64,000 nt of DNA from assembly GCA_030430205.1 (NCBI GenBank), contig JAUIGE010000004.1, positions 62,001 through 126,000 on the forward strand, given 5' to 3'. Numbering within the stretch: position 1 is the first letter of the stretch; each line of letters starts with the position of its first letter. This document shows positions 26,432-33,797 of this stretch, in pieces. Source of the stretch: Bacteroidia bacterium (GTDB lineage Bacteria; Bacteroidota; Bacteroidia; J057). The notes beneath the pieces are model-generated. The model was given only the letters and a program-made list of their open reading frames with translations. It ran no database searches and had not been told where the DNA came from. A program made the position numbers and the translations under genes.

Positions 26432-27226
26432 ATGAAAAATCTCATATATTTTATCCTATTCCTTGGAATCGACGGATGGCTTTTGGGCCAGGACATTGTC
26501 CTCTCCTACGAATTGAAGCCTGTGGCTGACGACCAATACACTTTGCAGGTTTATATGCAAAGCATGTCAGATCAGGACGTGGCGCTGGGCGCCATCAATT
26601 TTTCGCTGGCTTTGCCAGCGGGTTGTGTGCAGGTGATGGATCAGAAATCCATTTTTGACGATAGCTGGACAAGCTATCTCGAAAGCGTAAAATCGGTTCC
26701 CAATCTGGATCTGACCTACGGCAACTGGCACTATAGCCAGCGTTGGCAGTACGGCAATGCCGATCCCGGCCTTCCTACCACCACGGAAGTGGTGGCACCC
26801 GCCCGACAAAAAGAAGCCCTTAAAATCATGGAAATCAGCCTGAAAGGCAGTTGTGCGGACCAATTGTATCTGGAGCAGCAAGCTGAAAACGGACTCAACC
26901 AGATGGCCGATGCGGCCCTCAAACCCATTACATGGACAGTGGCTCATCCTGAAACAGAATTGGCGATTGAGGGGGGACTGATGATGAAAGTCTACCCCAA
27001 TCCTGTAGGGGATTTGCTGAATATCCACTTTGAAGGTGAAAGAGAAACTGCACTCGAACTCGAATTATTTTCCGTGGAGGGAAAAAGTATGATGAGGCGG
27101 AGAGTGGATAAATATGCAGGGGAAGAGTTTACATTCAACCTGGCTGACTTGCCTACAGGGGTGTATATGCTGGCTGTTTCTGCCTTCGATGCTGATTTCC
27201 ATCAGCTGAAGATTATTAAGAAATAG
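26432..27226 (+). CDS. Secreted protein with T9SS type A sorting domain
   Basis: 264 residues. Signal peptide (IYFILFLGIDGWLLGQ), then a beta-sandwich-like domain (VLSYELKPVADDQYTLQVYMQ, LGAINFSLALPAGC), and a C-terminal sorting domain that begins MMKVYPNPVGDLLNI and continues GKSMMRRRV...LPTGVYMLAVSAFD...QLKIIKK, the pattern of T9SS type A CTDs. It should be exported through T9SS and attached to the cell surface. The N-terminal sandwich has strands reminiscent of cohesin-like folds, which is notable next to a dockerin-bearing gene, but similarity is only suggestive. Confidence 0.85.
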   Translation: MKNLIYFILFLGIDGWLLGQDIVLSYELKPVADDQYTLQVYMQSMSDQDVALGAINFSLALPAGCVQVMDQKSIFDDSWTSYLESVKSVPNLDLTYGNWHYSQRWQYGNADPGLPTTTEVVAPARQKEALKIMEISLKGSCADQLYLEQQAENGLNQMADAALKPITWTVAHPETELAIEGGLMMKVYPNPVGDLLNIHFEGERETALELELFSVEGKSMMRRRVDKYAGEEFTFNLADLPTGVYMLAVSAFDADFHQLKIIKK

Positions 27227-27311
27227 GGACTGTAGGACTGAAGAATGATTTAGCAGTAAATTATTTATCTTCAAAACCGAAGATCTTCTCCTCACCTAAA
27301 ACACCACATGT

Positions 27312-30300
27312 ATGCTACATACAAAGCTCATCACAGCGCTTTTGACAGCCACACTGGCTTTTTTTACCCTCTCTACCTTCGCCCAGACATCAAGTCCGCA
27401 AGACATAGCCCAGGCAGCCAACGGCCTCAGGCTTCGCAGCATAGGCCCGGCGGTGATGGGCGGACGGATCGCAGATATAGCTGTGAACCCGGCAGATCCC
27501 AGCTGCTGGTATGTAGCCGTAGGTTCGGGCAATGTTTGGAAAACCGTCAATAGCGGCATCACATGGACGGCTGTCTTTGAGAATCAAAGTTCCTACTCCA
27601 TCGGCTGTGTGACTCTGGATCCCAACAATCCGGAAATCGTCTGGGTAGGAACAGGCGAAAACGTCAGTGGCCGTCATGTGGGCTGGGGCGATGGCATCTA
27701 CAAGAGCACCAACGGCGGAAAAAGCTGGGAAAACAGCGGCCTCAAACGCTCTGAGCATATCGGCAAAATCCTCGTTGATCCCCGAAACAGCGATGTCGTG
27801 CTGGTTGCGGCAGAGGGGCCACTTTGGGCTTCGGGAGGAGATCGGGGGGTATACAAAACAACAGACGGCGGCAAAAACTGGACATGCGTGCTGGCAATCG
27901 ACGAAAATACCGGCGTCACCGATATCGAGTTTGACCCTTCGAATCCCGATGTGGTCTACGCTGCGGCCTACCAGCGCCGGAGACAAACATGGGCGCTGCT
28001 CGCCGGTGGCCCTAAATCGGGCATCTACAAATCTACCGACAAGGGCAATAGCTGGCGTCAGGTCAAAACAGGGCTTCCTGCCGGAGACATGGGCAAAATC
28101 GGCCTTGCAGTCACGCCTGCGGATCCTTCTCTGGTCTATGCCACCATCGAGGCCGATGATTCAGAAAAAGGCTTTTACCGCTCCACAGACAGAGGCGAAA
28201 GCTGGGAAAAGCGCAGCAGCTATATCTCCGGCGGTACAGGCCCGCATTACTACCAGGAGATAGAAGTATCTCCTGTCAATTCCGACCTCATCTACCAGAT
28301 GGATGTTTTCCTGCATGTCTCCCGCGATGGTGGAAAGACCTTCGACTACCTGACCACAGGCCGCGATAAGCATAGCGATAACCACACCTTTTGGATAGAT
28401 CCGAACAACGGAAAGCACCTGATCGCTGGCACGGATGCAGGCTTGTATGAAAGCTTTGATGAAGGAAAAAGATGGCGTCACTTTCCGAACCTGCCCATCT
28501 CCCAGTTCTACAAACTGGGGCTTGACAATAGCGAGCCATTCTACAACATCATCGGCGGAGCCCAGGACCTGGGCACCCTGATCGGTCCGTCGCGGACGAT
28601 GAATGCCGAAGGCGTGCGCAACCAGGACTGGTTTGTGCCCCTGGGCGCGGATGGCTACGATTCGCACTTTGATCCTACAGATCCCAACATCGCCTATATG
28701 GAATATCAGCAGGGCGAGCTGCATCGCTATGATCGCCGCAGCGAAGAGGTGCTGAACATACAGCCCCAGCCCGCGCCCAACGATCCGCCGGAGCGTTGGA
28801 ACTGGGATAGCCCCATTCTGATCAGTCCGCACGATCACAAGCGGATTTACTTCGGTTCCCAGCGCCTATGGCGCAGCGATGACCAGGGAAACTCCTGGAA
28901 AGCCGTCAGCAAAGACCTGACGACACATACCAACCGATACGAATTGGAAATGATGGGCCGCGTATGGAGCGTCGATGCTCTCTATGACAATGGAGCTATG
29001 TCTCAATACGCCACGCTGACCGCCATTTCGGAATCTCCGCTGGCAGAAGGCCTGCTGTATACAGGTTCCGATGATGGGCTGATCCATATCAGCGAAGATG
29101 GAGGCACCAACTGGCGCAAAAGCGGCGCTTTGGGCAAGCTGCCCGCCCGTTCTTTTATCAATGATGTGGAAGCTTCCCTGCATGATGCAAACACGGTTTT
29201 TGCGGTCGCAGATGCGCATAAGTTTGGCGATTATAGCCCCTATATTTTCATGAGTGCTGACCGTGGCAAATCCTGGAAGTCTATCTCAGGCGATTTGCCT
29301 GCGGGAACCATCGTTTGGGCGATCAAGCAGGACCATCAGGATGCAAATCTCCTGTTTATCGGCACCGAATACGGCCTGTACTTTTCCTACAACAAAGGCA
29401 GCAACTGGCTGCAGTTGAAAGGGGGTGTGCCCACGATTGCCTTCCGCGACATTGAGCTGCACCAGCGGGATGGGGATCTGGTGGGCGCGACTTTTGGGCG
29501 AGGATTTTATGTGCTGGATGATTATGCCTCACTCCGAGGCATCAGCCAGGCCGTAGCCGCCCAAGCGAATACGCTTTTTCCCGTAAGAGATGCCTGGTGG
29601 TATGTGCCCCATGTGCCGATGCAGGCGAAAGGCATGCCTACGCTGGGCTCCGATAGCTATGTGGCGGAGAATCCGCCTTTTGGAGCGCTTTTCACCTACT
29701 ACCTTCAGGAAGTGCCGCAAACGGCAAAGGAGAAGCGCCAGGAGGCAGAAAAAGACCTACGCAAGCAAGATGCAAACATCCCTTTTCCGGGTTGGGAAAA
29801 TCTCCGCAAGGAATCCGATGAAAGCGAAGCGCAGGCCCTGCTGCTGGTGCGGAACGAAAAGGGCGATCCGATCCGCTGGATCGCAGGCAAAAGCCAAAAG
29901 GGCTTGCACCGCGTCAATTGGGACCTCAGGCTGCCCGCGCCCCATCCCATCAAGCTGAGCGTCCCGGCCTTTCAACCGCCATGGGCGGGTGATCCGCAGG
30001 GGCCGCTGGCCGCCCCGGGCGTCTATAGCGTGCAGCTCTTCATAGAGCATGATGGTAGCCTGAGATCGCAGGGCGATCCCCAAAATTTCACCGTCAAGCC
30101 GGTTCCAACGGCACCCACAGGCACAGACTTTCAGGCTGTGGCGGCCTTTCAGCAGCAGACTGCCGAGCTGATGCGGCAGACCTCCGGTGCCGGACAGAAA
30201 CTGTCCGAGGCAGGGGAGCGCCTGCGCTTTATGGCTGCGGCTTTGAAACAAACCCCCAAAGCGAACGAAACACATTTCGCCCAATACCATAGCCTGGAAG

Positions 30301-30584
30301 ATGAGCTGGCGGCTTTGCGCATGCGTCTCTGGGGCGATCCCGCCCGCCAGAAGCTGAATGAATCTTCGATGCCTGGCATCAGTGGACGTGTAGGCAGTGT
30401 CGCCTACGGACATTGGGAAACGCGGCAGATGCCGACGGAGACCTTCAGGCGGAATTTTGAAATCGCGGAGAGCGACTTTGCGGCTTTCCGGACAGATATG
30501 GAAGCCTACTTCCAGAAACTGGAAGCTTTTGAGGCGAGGCTGGAAGCTGCGGGTGCGCCTTATACGAAGGGGCGGCGGTTATAA
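27312..30584 (+). CDS. Secreted sortilin/VPS10-like beta-propeller protein with BNR repeats
   Basis: 1090 residues with a signal peptide (ALLTATLAFFTLSTFAQ). The body is a run of Asp-box/BNR repeats such as GIYKSTNGGKSW, GVYKTTDGGKNW, GIYKSTDKGNSW and GFYRSTDRGESW between about residues 75 and 680, the sortilin-type ten-bladed propeller arrangement. After about 740 the protein changes to a mixed region with a FlgD-like sandwich (VNWDLRLPAPHP, PGVYSVQLF) and a helical C-terminus. Bacterial members of this WD40/YVTN/BNR glycosyl-hydrolase-like family are abundant secreted proteins; substrates are unknown and no catalytic motif is proven. The stop codon lies inside the first unit of the hairpin array that follows. 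Confidence 0.9.
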   Translation: MLHTKLITALLTATLAFFTLSTFAQTSSPQDIAQAANGLRLRSIGPAVMGGRIADIAVNPADPSCWYVAVGSGNVWKTVNSGITWTAVFENQSSYSIGCVTLDPNNPEIVWVGTGENVSGRHVGWGDGIYKSTNGGKSWENSGLKRSEHIGKILVDPRNSDVVLVAAEGPLWASGGDRGVYKTTDGGKNWTCVLAIDENTGVTDIEFDPSNPDVVYAAAYQRRRQTWALLAGGPKSGIYKSTDKGNSWRQVKTGLPAGDMGKIGLAVTPADPSLVYATIEADDSEKGFYRSTDRGESWEKRSSYISGGTGPHYYQEIEVSPVNSDLIYQMDVFLHVSRDGGKTFDYLTTGRDKHSDNHTFWIDPNNGKHLIAGTDAGLYESFDEGKRWRHFPNLPISQFYKLGLDNSEPFYNIIGGAQDLGTLIGPSRTMNAEGVRNQDWFVPLGADGYDSHFDPTDPNIAYMEYQQGELHRYDRRSEEVLNIQPQPAPNDPPERWNWDSPILISPHDHKRIYFGSQRLWRSDDQGNSWKAVSKDLTTHTNRYELEMMGRVWSVDALYDNGAMSQYATLTAISESPLAEGLLYTGSDDGLIHISEDGGTNWRKSGALGKLPARSFINDVEASLHDANTVFAVADAHKFGDYSPYIFMSADRGKSWKSISGDLPAGTIVWAIKQDHQDANLLFIGTEYGLYFSYNKGSNWLQLKGGVPTIAFRDIELHQRDGDLVGATFGRGFYVLDDYASLRGISQAVAAQANTLFPVRDAWWYVPHVPMQAKGMPTLGSDSYVAENPPFGALFTYYLQEVPQTAKEKRQEAEKDLRKQDANIPFPGWENLRKESDESEAQALLLVRNEKGDPIRWIAGKSQKGLHRVNWDLRLPAPHPIKLSVPAFQPPWAGDPQGPLAAPGVYSVQLFIEHDGSLRSQGDPQNFTVKPVPTAPTGTDFQAVAAFQQQTAELMRQTSGAGQKLSEAGERLRFMAAALKQTPKANETHFAQYHSLEDELAALRMRLWGDPARQKLNESSMPGISGRVGSVAYGHWETRQMPTETFRRNFEIAESDFAAFRTDMEAYFQKLEAFEARLEAAGAPYTKGRRL

Positions 30585-31107
30585 TCTTGTCACCCCTTCG
30601 GGGTTTTTGGGGTGTTGATGGGTTCTGGATTTGATCTATAATCTTGTCACCCCTTCGGGGTTTTTGGGGTGTTGATGGTTTCTGGCTATTTATAATCTTG
30701 TCACCCCTTCGGGGTTTTTGGGGTGTTGATGGGTTCTGGATTTGATCTATAATCTTGTCACCCCTTCGGGGTTTTTGGGGTGTTGATGGGTTCTGGCTAT
30801 TTATAATCCTGTCACCCCTTCGGGGTTTTTGGGGTGTTGATGGGTTCTGGATTTGATCTATAATCTTGTCACCCCTTCGGGGTTTTTGGGGTGTTGATGG
30901 GTTCTGGCTATCTATAATCTTGTCACCCCTTCGGGGTTTTTGGGGTGTTGATGGGTTCCGGATTTAAGCTATAATCTTGTCACCCCTTCGGGGTTTTTGG
31001 GGTGTTGATGGGTTCTGGATTTGATCTATAATCTTGTCACCCCTTCGGGGTTTTTGGGGTGTTGATGGGTTCTGGCTATTTATAATCTTGTCACCCCTTC
31101 GGGGTTG
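30581..31107 (+). repeat. Ten tandem 54/57-bp units, each with a UUCG hairpin plus T-run
   Basis: Units start at 30581, 30638, 30692, 30749, 30803, 30860, 30914, 30971, 31028 and 31082. Each contains ATAATCTTGTCACCCC, TTCG and GGGGTTTTTGGGGTG. ACCCC-TTCG-GGGGT is a five-pair stem with a UUCG loop followed by T residues, the form of an intrinsic terminator. Spacers alternate between 57 bp (GGATTTGATCT type) and 54 bp (GGCTATTT type), so the higher-order unit is 111 bp. The units are contiguous, without unique spacers. Confidence 0.97.
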
Positions 31108-31262
31108 AAAGCCTTGAATCCCGGAGGGATGACAGGATTATAGCCTTGAATCCCGAAGGGATGACAGGATTATAGCAAAAACAAATCGAATCTTGCTTGA
31201 ATCCCGAAGGGATGACAGATATAACAAAACGTATCGAATCCAGCTTTAACCCTGAGAGGATG
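31108..31262 (-). repeat. Inverted, diverged copies of the UUCG-hairpin unit
   Basis: GAATCCCGGAGGGATGACAG (from 31116), GAATCCCGAAGGGATGACAG (from 31148 and again from 31199) and a decayed CCCTGAGAGGATGAT (about 31250) are reverse-orientation relatives of the forward array: on the minus strand they read ATAATCCTGTCATCCC-TTCG-GGATTC. The last forward unit and the first inverted copy could pair over more than 20 bases. Confidence 0.85.
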
Positions 31263-31309
31263 ATATCATTAAATGAGGTGATTGTGGAAGTGAAGGGGGA
31301 TTTTTCAAA

Positions 31310-31641
31310 TTAAAAGGCATATCCCACCTTCAAAATCACATTTTGAGGCGTGTCGTAGGAATGCCGCCCGCCAGGCTATTCACCGCATGGTAATGGCCTG
31401 TATTCCCGGATAAGAATGAACCGGAGATGTTCGTGTAAAGGTAGGAGAGTTGCCCTTCTACTGCGACATGCGGCAGGAGCGCATAGGCAGGATTCACGCC
31501 AAGGTGTATGCCCAGGCCATTATCCAGGAGGGGGCTTGTCAAACCCACGGTAGCTGAAGTGGAAAAAGGGCTTTGCTGCGCGTATGTGTATGCAGATATA
31601 GAAAAGAAGAGGAATGCGAATAGCGTTTGCCTCATATTCAT
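31310..31641 (-). pseudogene. Outer-membrane barrel protein, internally deleted and frameshifted
   Basis: The minus-strand frame from 31641 encodes a signal peptide (TLFAFLFFSISAYTYAQ) and typical small-barrel strands (YALLPHVAVEGQLSYLY), but ends early in GIPTTRLKM. Shifting frame near 31375 restores GGRHSYDTPQNVILKVGYAF and a stop at 31310-31312; the final aromatic Phe is typical for outer-membrane proteins. At only about 105 residues, the middle of the barrel is missing. Two bases separate it from the upstream gene. Confidence 0.7.
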
Positions 31642-31643
31642 TT

Positions 31644-32549
31644 TTAAAAGTAAAACTCATAGCGAAACCTGGTACGCGTGAAGGTGGAAGCGGTTCTGCC
31701 TACCACATTGGGTTCTATCTCGTACTGCTGTCCCATTTCAAAAAATGTTTTTTCGATGAGGAGATTGTCTTCATCGTATTGGTAGATCTTCAATGACTCC
31801 GTCATTTCTTTGGGCAAAGTGAGTGTTTCATTTTTTATCAATCTTCCGGCATCATCATAGGATCTTTTGATGACATACTTGTTTTCTTCTTTCTGGGAAA
31901 CAAGCTGTCCCTGCGCCGTATATTCGGAAGTGATTTCGGTGAGCTGATTGCCTCGTTTGTCATAATGCGTCTCCCGGCTGATGCGCTTTTGCTCATCATA
32001 TTCAAAGACCATTTTTACGACAAAGGATTCATTCTCCTCCCATTTTGTGGTGCTGATGAGCTGATTTTCGGCATCGTAGGTATGCACCCGTTTTTGCCGG
32101 ACCTTTTTGTTTTCGTCATAGATGACTTCCTCCAGCACATTGCCCCGGGCATCATATTTCCGAAGCTCTTCTCCTTCCCGTTTTCCCTGCTCATTGACCA
32201 CGGTAATACTTTGCAGGAGGCCCTGGGTACTGCTTATCCGGATGGATTGGGAGCCGTCAGCATAGGTGGTTTCTTTTTCCAGCAGCTCATCCTGATCGTC
32301 ATATCGGTACACAATGCGCTCACCGACATCTGTATCGTTCAAATAATACACTTCTTGCAACAGCAAATTCGCCTCATTGAAGTCCCTGTCAATGCCCGTT
32401 TCCCATTCCCCATCGCGGGTATAGACGATGTGTTGGATCAGGTTCTGGTTGTGGTCAAATTTCTTGTAAGAACTTTTGTATTCATTTTCTGGTAGGCCCT
32501 CTTCTCCTATAAATGATGTGTATGCTGTGATGGATTTGATTTTTCTCAT
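31644..32549 (-). CDS. YD-repeat-like cytoplasmic protein of unknown function
   Basis: 301 residues from the ATG at 32549; the codons further upstream read through spacer and repeat sequence. No signal peptide. Many short repeats of the kind YDDQDELLEKETTY, YDARGNVLEEVIY, YDAENQLISTTKW, YDEQKRISRETHY and YDDAGRLIKNETL make it a small RHS/YD-type beta-strand array without the core or toxin domains of RHS proteins. Similar stand-alone proteins occur in Bacteroidota without known role. A half copy of the interspersed leader element (32572-32584) lies just upstream. Confidence 0.72.
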   Translation of the reverse strand: MRKIKSITAYTSFIGEEGLPENEYKSSYKKFDHNQNLIQHIVYTRDGEWETGIDRDFNEANLLLQEVYYLNDTDVGERIVYRYDDQDELLEKETTYADGSQSIRISSTQGLLQSITVVNEQGKREGEELRKYDARGNVLEEVIYDENKKVRQKRVHTYDAENQLISTTKWEENESFVVKMVFEYDEQKRISRETHYDKRGNQLTEITSEYTAQGQLVSQKEENKYVIKRSYDDAGRLIKNETLTLPKEMTESLKIYQYDEDNLLIEKTFFEMGQQYEIEPNVVGRTASTFTRTRFRYEFYF

Positions 32550-32571
32550 GTTTTTGGGGTGGTTGAATGGA

Positions 32572-32586
32572 AGAATAGACGCAGAT
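32572..32586 (-). repeat. Half copy of the interspersed leader element (copy F)
   Basis: AGAATAGACGCAGAT on the + strand equals the gene-proximal end of the leader element. The distal half with CTACATTTCTTATCATAA is absent. As in the full copies it sits just before a gene start (32549). Confidence 0.7.
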
Positions 32587-32593
32587 TGTACCT

Positions 32594-32770
32594 TCACTCG
32601 TGGGCTGTCATCAGTCTGTCTGTTTGCTCGATAAATTGCTCAAATTCCGGATTGATCCGACAGAGCTTGTCGATGGTTTTGAAATCGAGCTCGCGGTAAG
32701 CGGCGGGGAATAGGATTTTGCTTTGGTAGGGATTTGCGTTGAGTTCATGGGGCAATGATTTTATAAACAT
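32594..32770 (-). CDS. Small ORF, 58 residues, unknown
   Basis: On the minus strand, ATG at 32770 opens a frame MFIKSLPHELNANPYQSK... that ends with TGA at 32594-32596 after TDRLMTAHE. It lies two bases after the stop of the truncated TIR gene. The composition (helical, NPEFEQFIEQTDR) is protein-like, yet it may be the tail of a larger broken gene rather than a functional small protein. No family recognised. Confidence 0.45.
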   Translation of the reverse strand: MFIKSLPHELNANPYQSKILFPAAYRELDFKTIDKLCRINPEFEQFIEQTDRLMTAHE

Positions 32771-32772
32771 TG

Positions 32773-33069
32773 TCAGTTACTGATTACTTGGAATGCTCTG
32801 GCCTGCATGGCTTGTCTTTCATGATTAGTCCAAAGTTTGGTCGCATAATCACTTGAGATAAATATTATTGTGTATCTGGCTTGGTTTAAATATATGTCTG
32901 ACAAATAATCATATAAGTTTTTACCCCAAAGGTTGGCTTCTTCAAATTTGTCATAGAAAGTTGAAACCCCTTTCAGCTTCAATAGGTTGGCAACCTTATC
33001 TACATATTCTCTTTGCTCTCCTGCAAATGATAGTGCTATATCAAAATTTGTGTTTCTCATTCTGTTCAT
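32773..33069 (-). CDS. Truncated TIR-domain protein
   Basis: 98 residues: NFDIALSFAGEQREYVDKVA (strand A and helix), GVSTFYD, LSDIYLNQARYTIIFISSDYATK and LWTNHERQAMQARAF. The Glu of TNHE (Glu84) corresponds to the NADase catalytic Glu of bacterial TIR domains. The protein stops after that helix, lacking the last strand and helix (normal length about 130-140 residues), and has no partner domain. It is probably a remnant of a TIR defence or signalling gene. It follows a truncated DUF1016 gene on the same strand. Confidence 0.7.
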   Translation of the reverse strand: MNRMRNTNFDIALSFAGEQREYVDKVANLLKLKGVSTFYDKFEEANLWGKNLYDYLSDIYLNQARYTIIFISSDYATKLWTNHERQAMQARAFQVISN

Positions 33070-33099
33070 TTCTGCTTTTGTAGATTAATCGTCTGATTG

Positions 33100-33663
33100 T
33101 CAAAGCTTATAATTGTCTTTTAATATTTCAATTGCTAATTCAGAATGTGAATCAGGTAACGTTTCTAAAAAATTATTGATGGACTTTCCTTTCCTGTTAT
33201 AATAACCAAGTTCAATTTGGTGTGTGAGAACAGACCTGGACCAATTGTTTTCGATAGTCTTTTGACAATAAAATAATGCCTCATGGATAGAATTTGCTTT
33301 GGAAACAATCATGACATGATGTCCCCAGGGAATTTGTCCAACAAGTTGTTGGACTTTTTGCTGCGGTATTTTTGCCGACGAATAAAATTCGTACCATTTC
33401 TTCATGGAGAAAAGATTAGACCTGGAGAATCCTTTTTGATTTGGGAGTTCTTTTTGAAGGTCTTTGGCAAGTGTTTCTACGATGCTATTTCCCCAATTGG
33501 TCGAATTGATTTTTTCAGAAATTGATTTTCCCAACTCCCAATACAATTCCAATAACTCTCTATTTACACGAATAGCAGCTTTGATTTGAGATGCTTGAAT
33601 TTTACTTTTCAGTTCTTTTACCCAGTTGAGGTATTCAGTTGATGTGGGTTTGGTTAAGGACAT
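33100..33663 (-). CDS. DUF1016 N-terminal domain protein, lacking its nuclease domain
   Basis: 187 residues from the ATG at 33663. RVNRELLELYWELGKSISEK, FSRSNLFSMKKWYEFY and IPWGHHVMIV are the core of the DUF1016 N-terminal domain (YhcG family). The complete relative at 45019-46053 continues after KSSYNLGFLGI into a PD-(D/E)XK nuclease domain, whereas this one stops at LKDNYKL, exactly at the domain border. It is therefore truncated and probably inactive as a nuclease. AT-rich compared with neighbours. Confidence 0.75.
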   Translation of the reverse strand: MSLTKPTSTEYLNWVKELKSKIQASQIKAAIRVNRELLELYWELGKSISEKINSTNWGNSIVETLAKDLQKELPNQKGFSRSNLFSMKKWYEFYSSAKIPQQKVQQLVGQIPWGHHVMIVSKANSIHEALFYCQKTIENNWSRSVLTHQIELGYYNRKGKSINNFLETLPDSHSELAIEILKDNYKL

Positions 33664-33797
33664 GGTAAAATTTATTGATTCACCCTCCCAATATCCCAAA
33701 AAACCAGAAAAGCACAAAGCAATCTCCATATTGCCATTTTCACTCACCTTGATTACCTTAGGTATTCCGCTACTTCAAACATGCCGAGCTAAGCTTC

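Noticed and set aside
28161-28838. Minus-strand open frame within the sortilin-like gene
   Set aside because: Opposite strand of conserved BNR repeats; no independent evidence.
30581-31107. Possible CRISPR array
   Set aside because: The units follow each other without unique spacers; alternate segments are only two short variants, and no cas gene is near.
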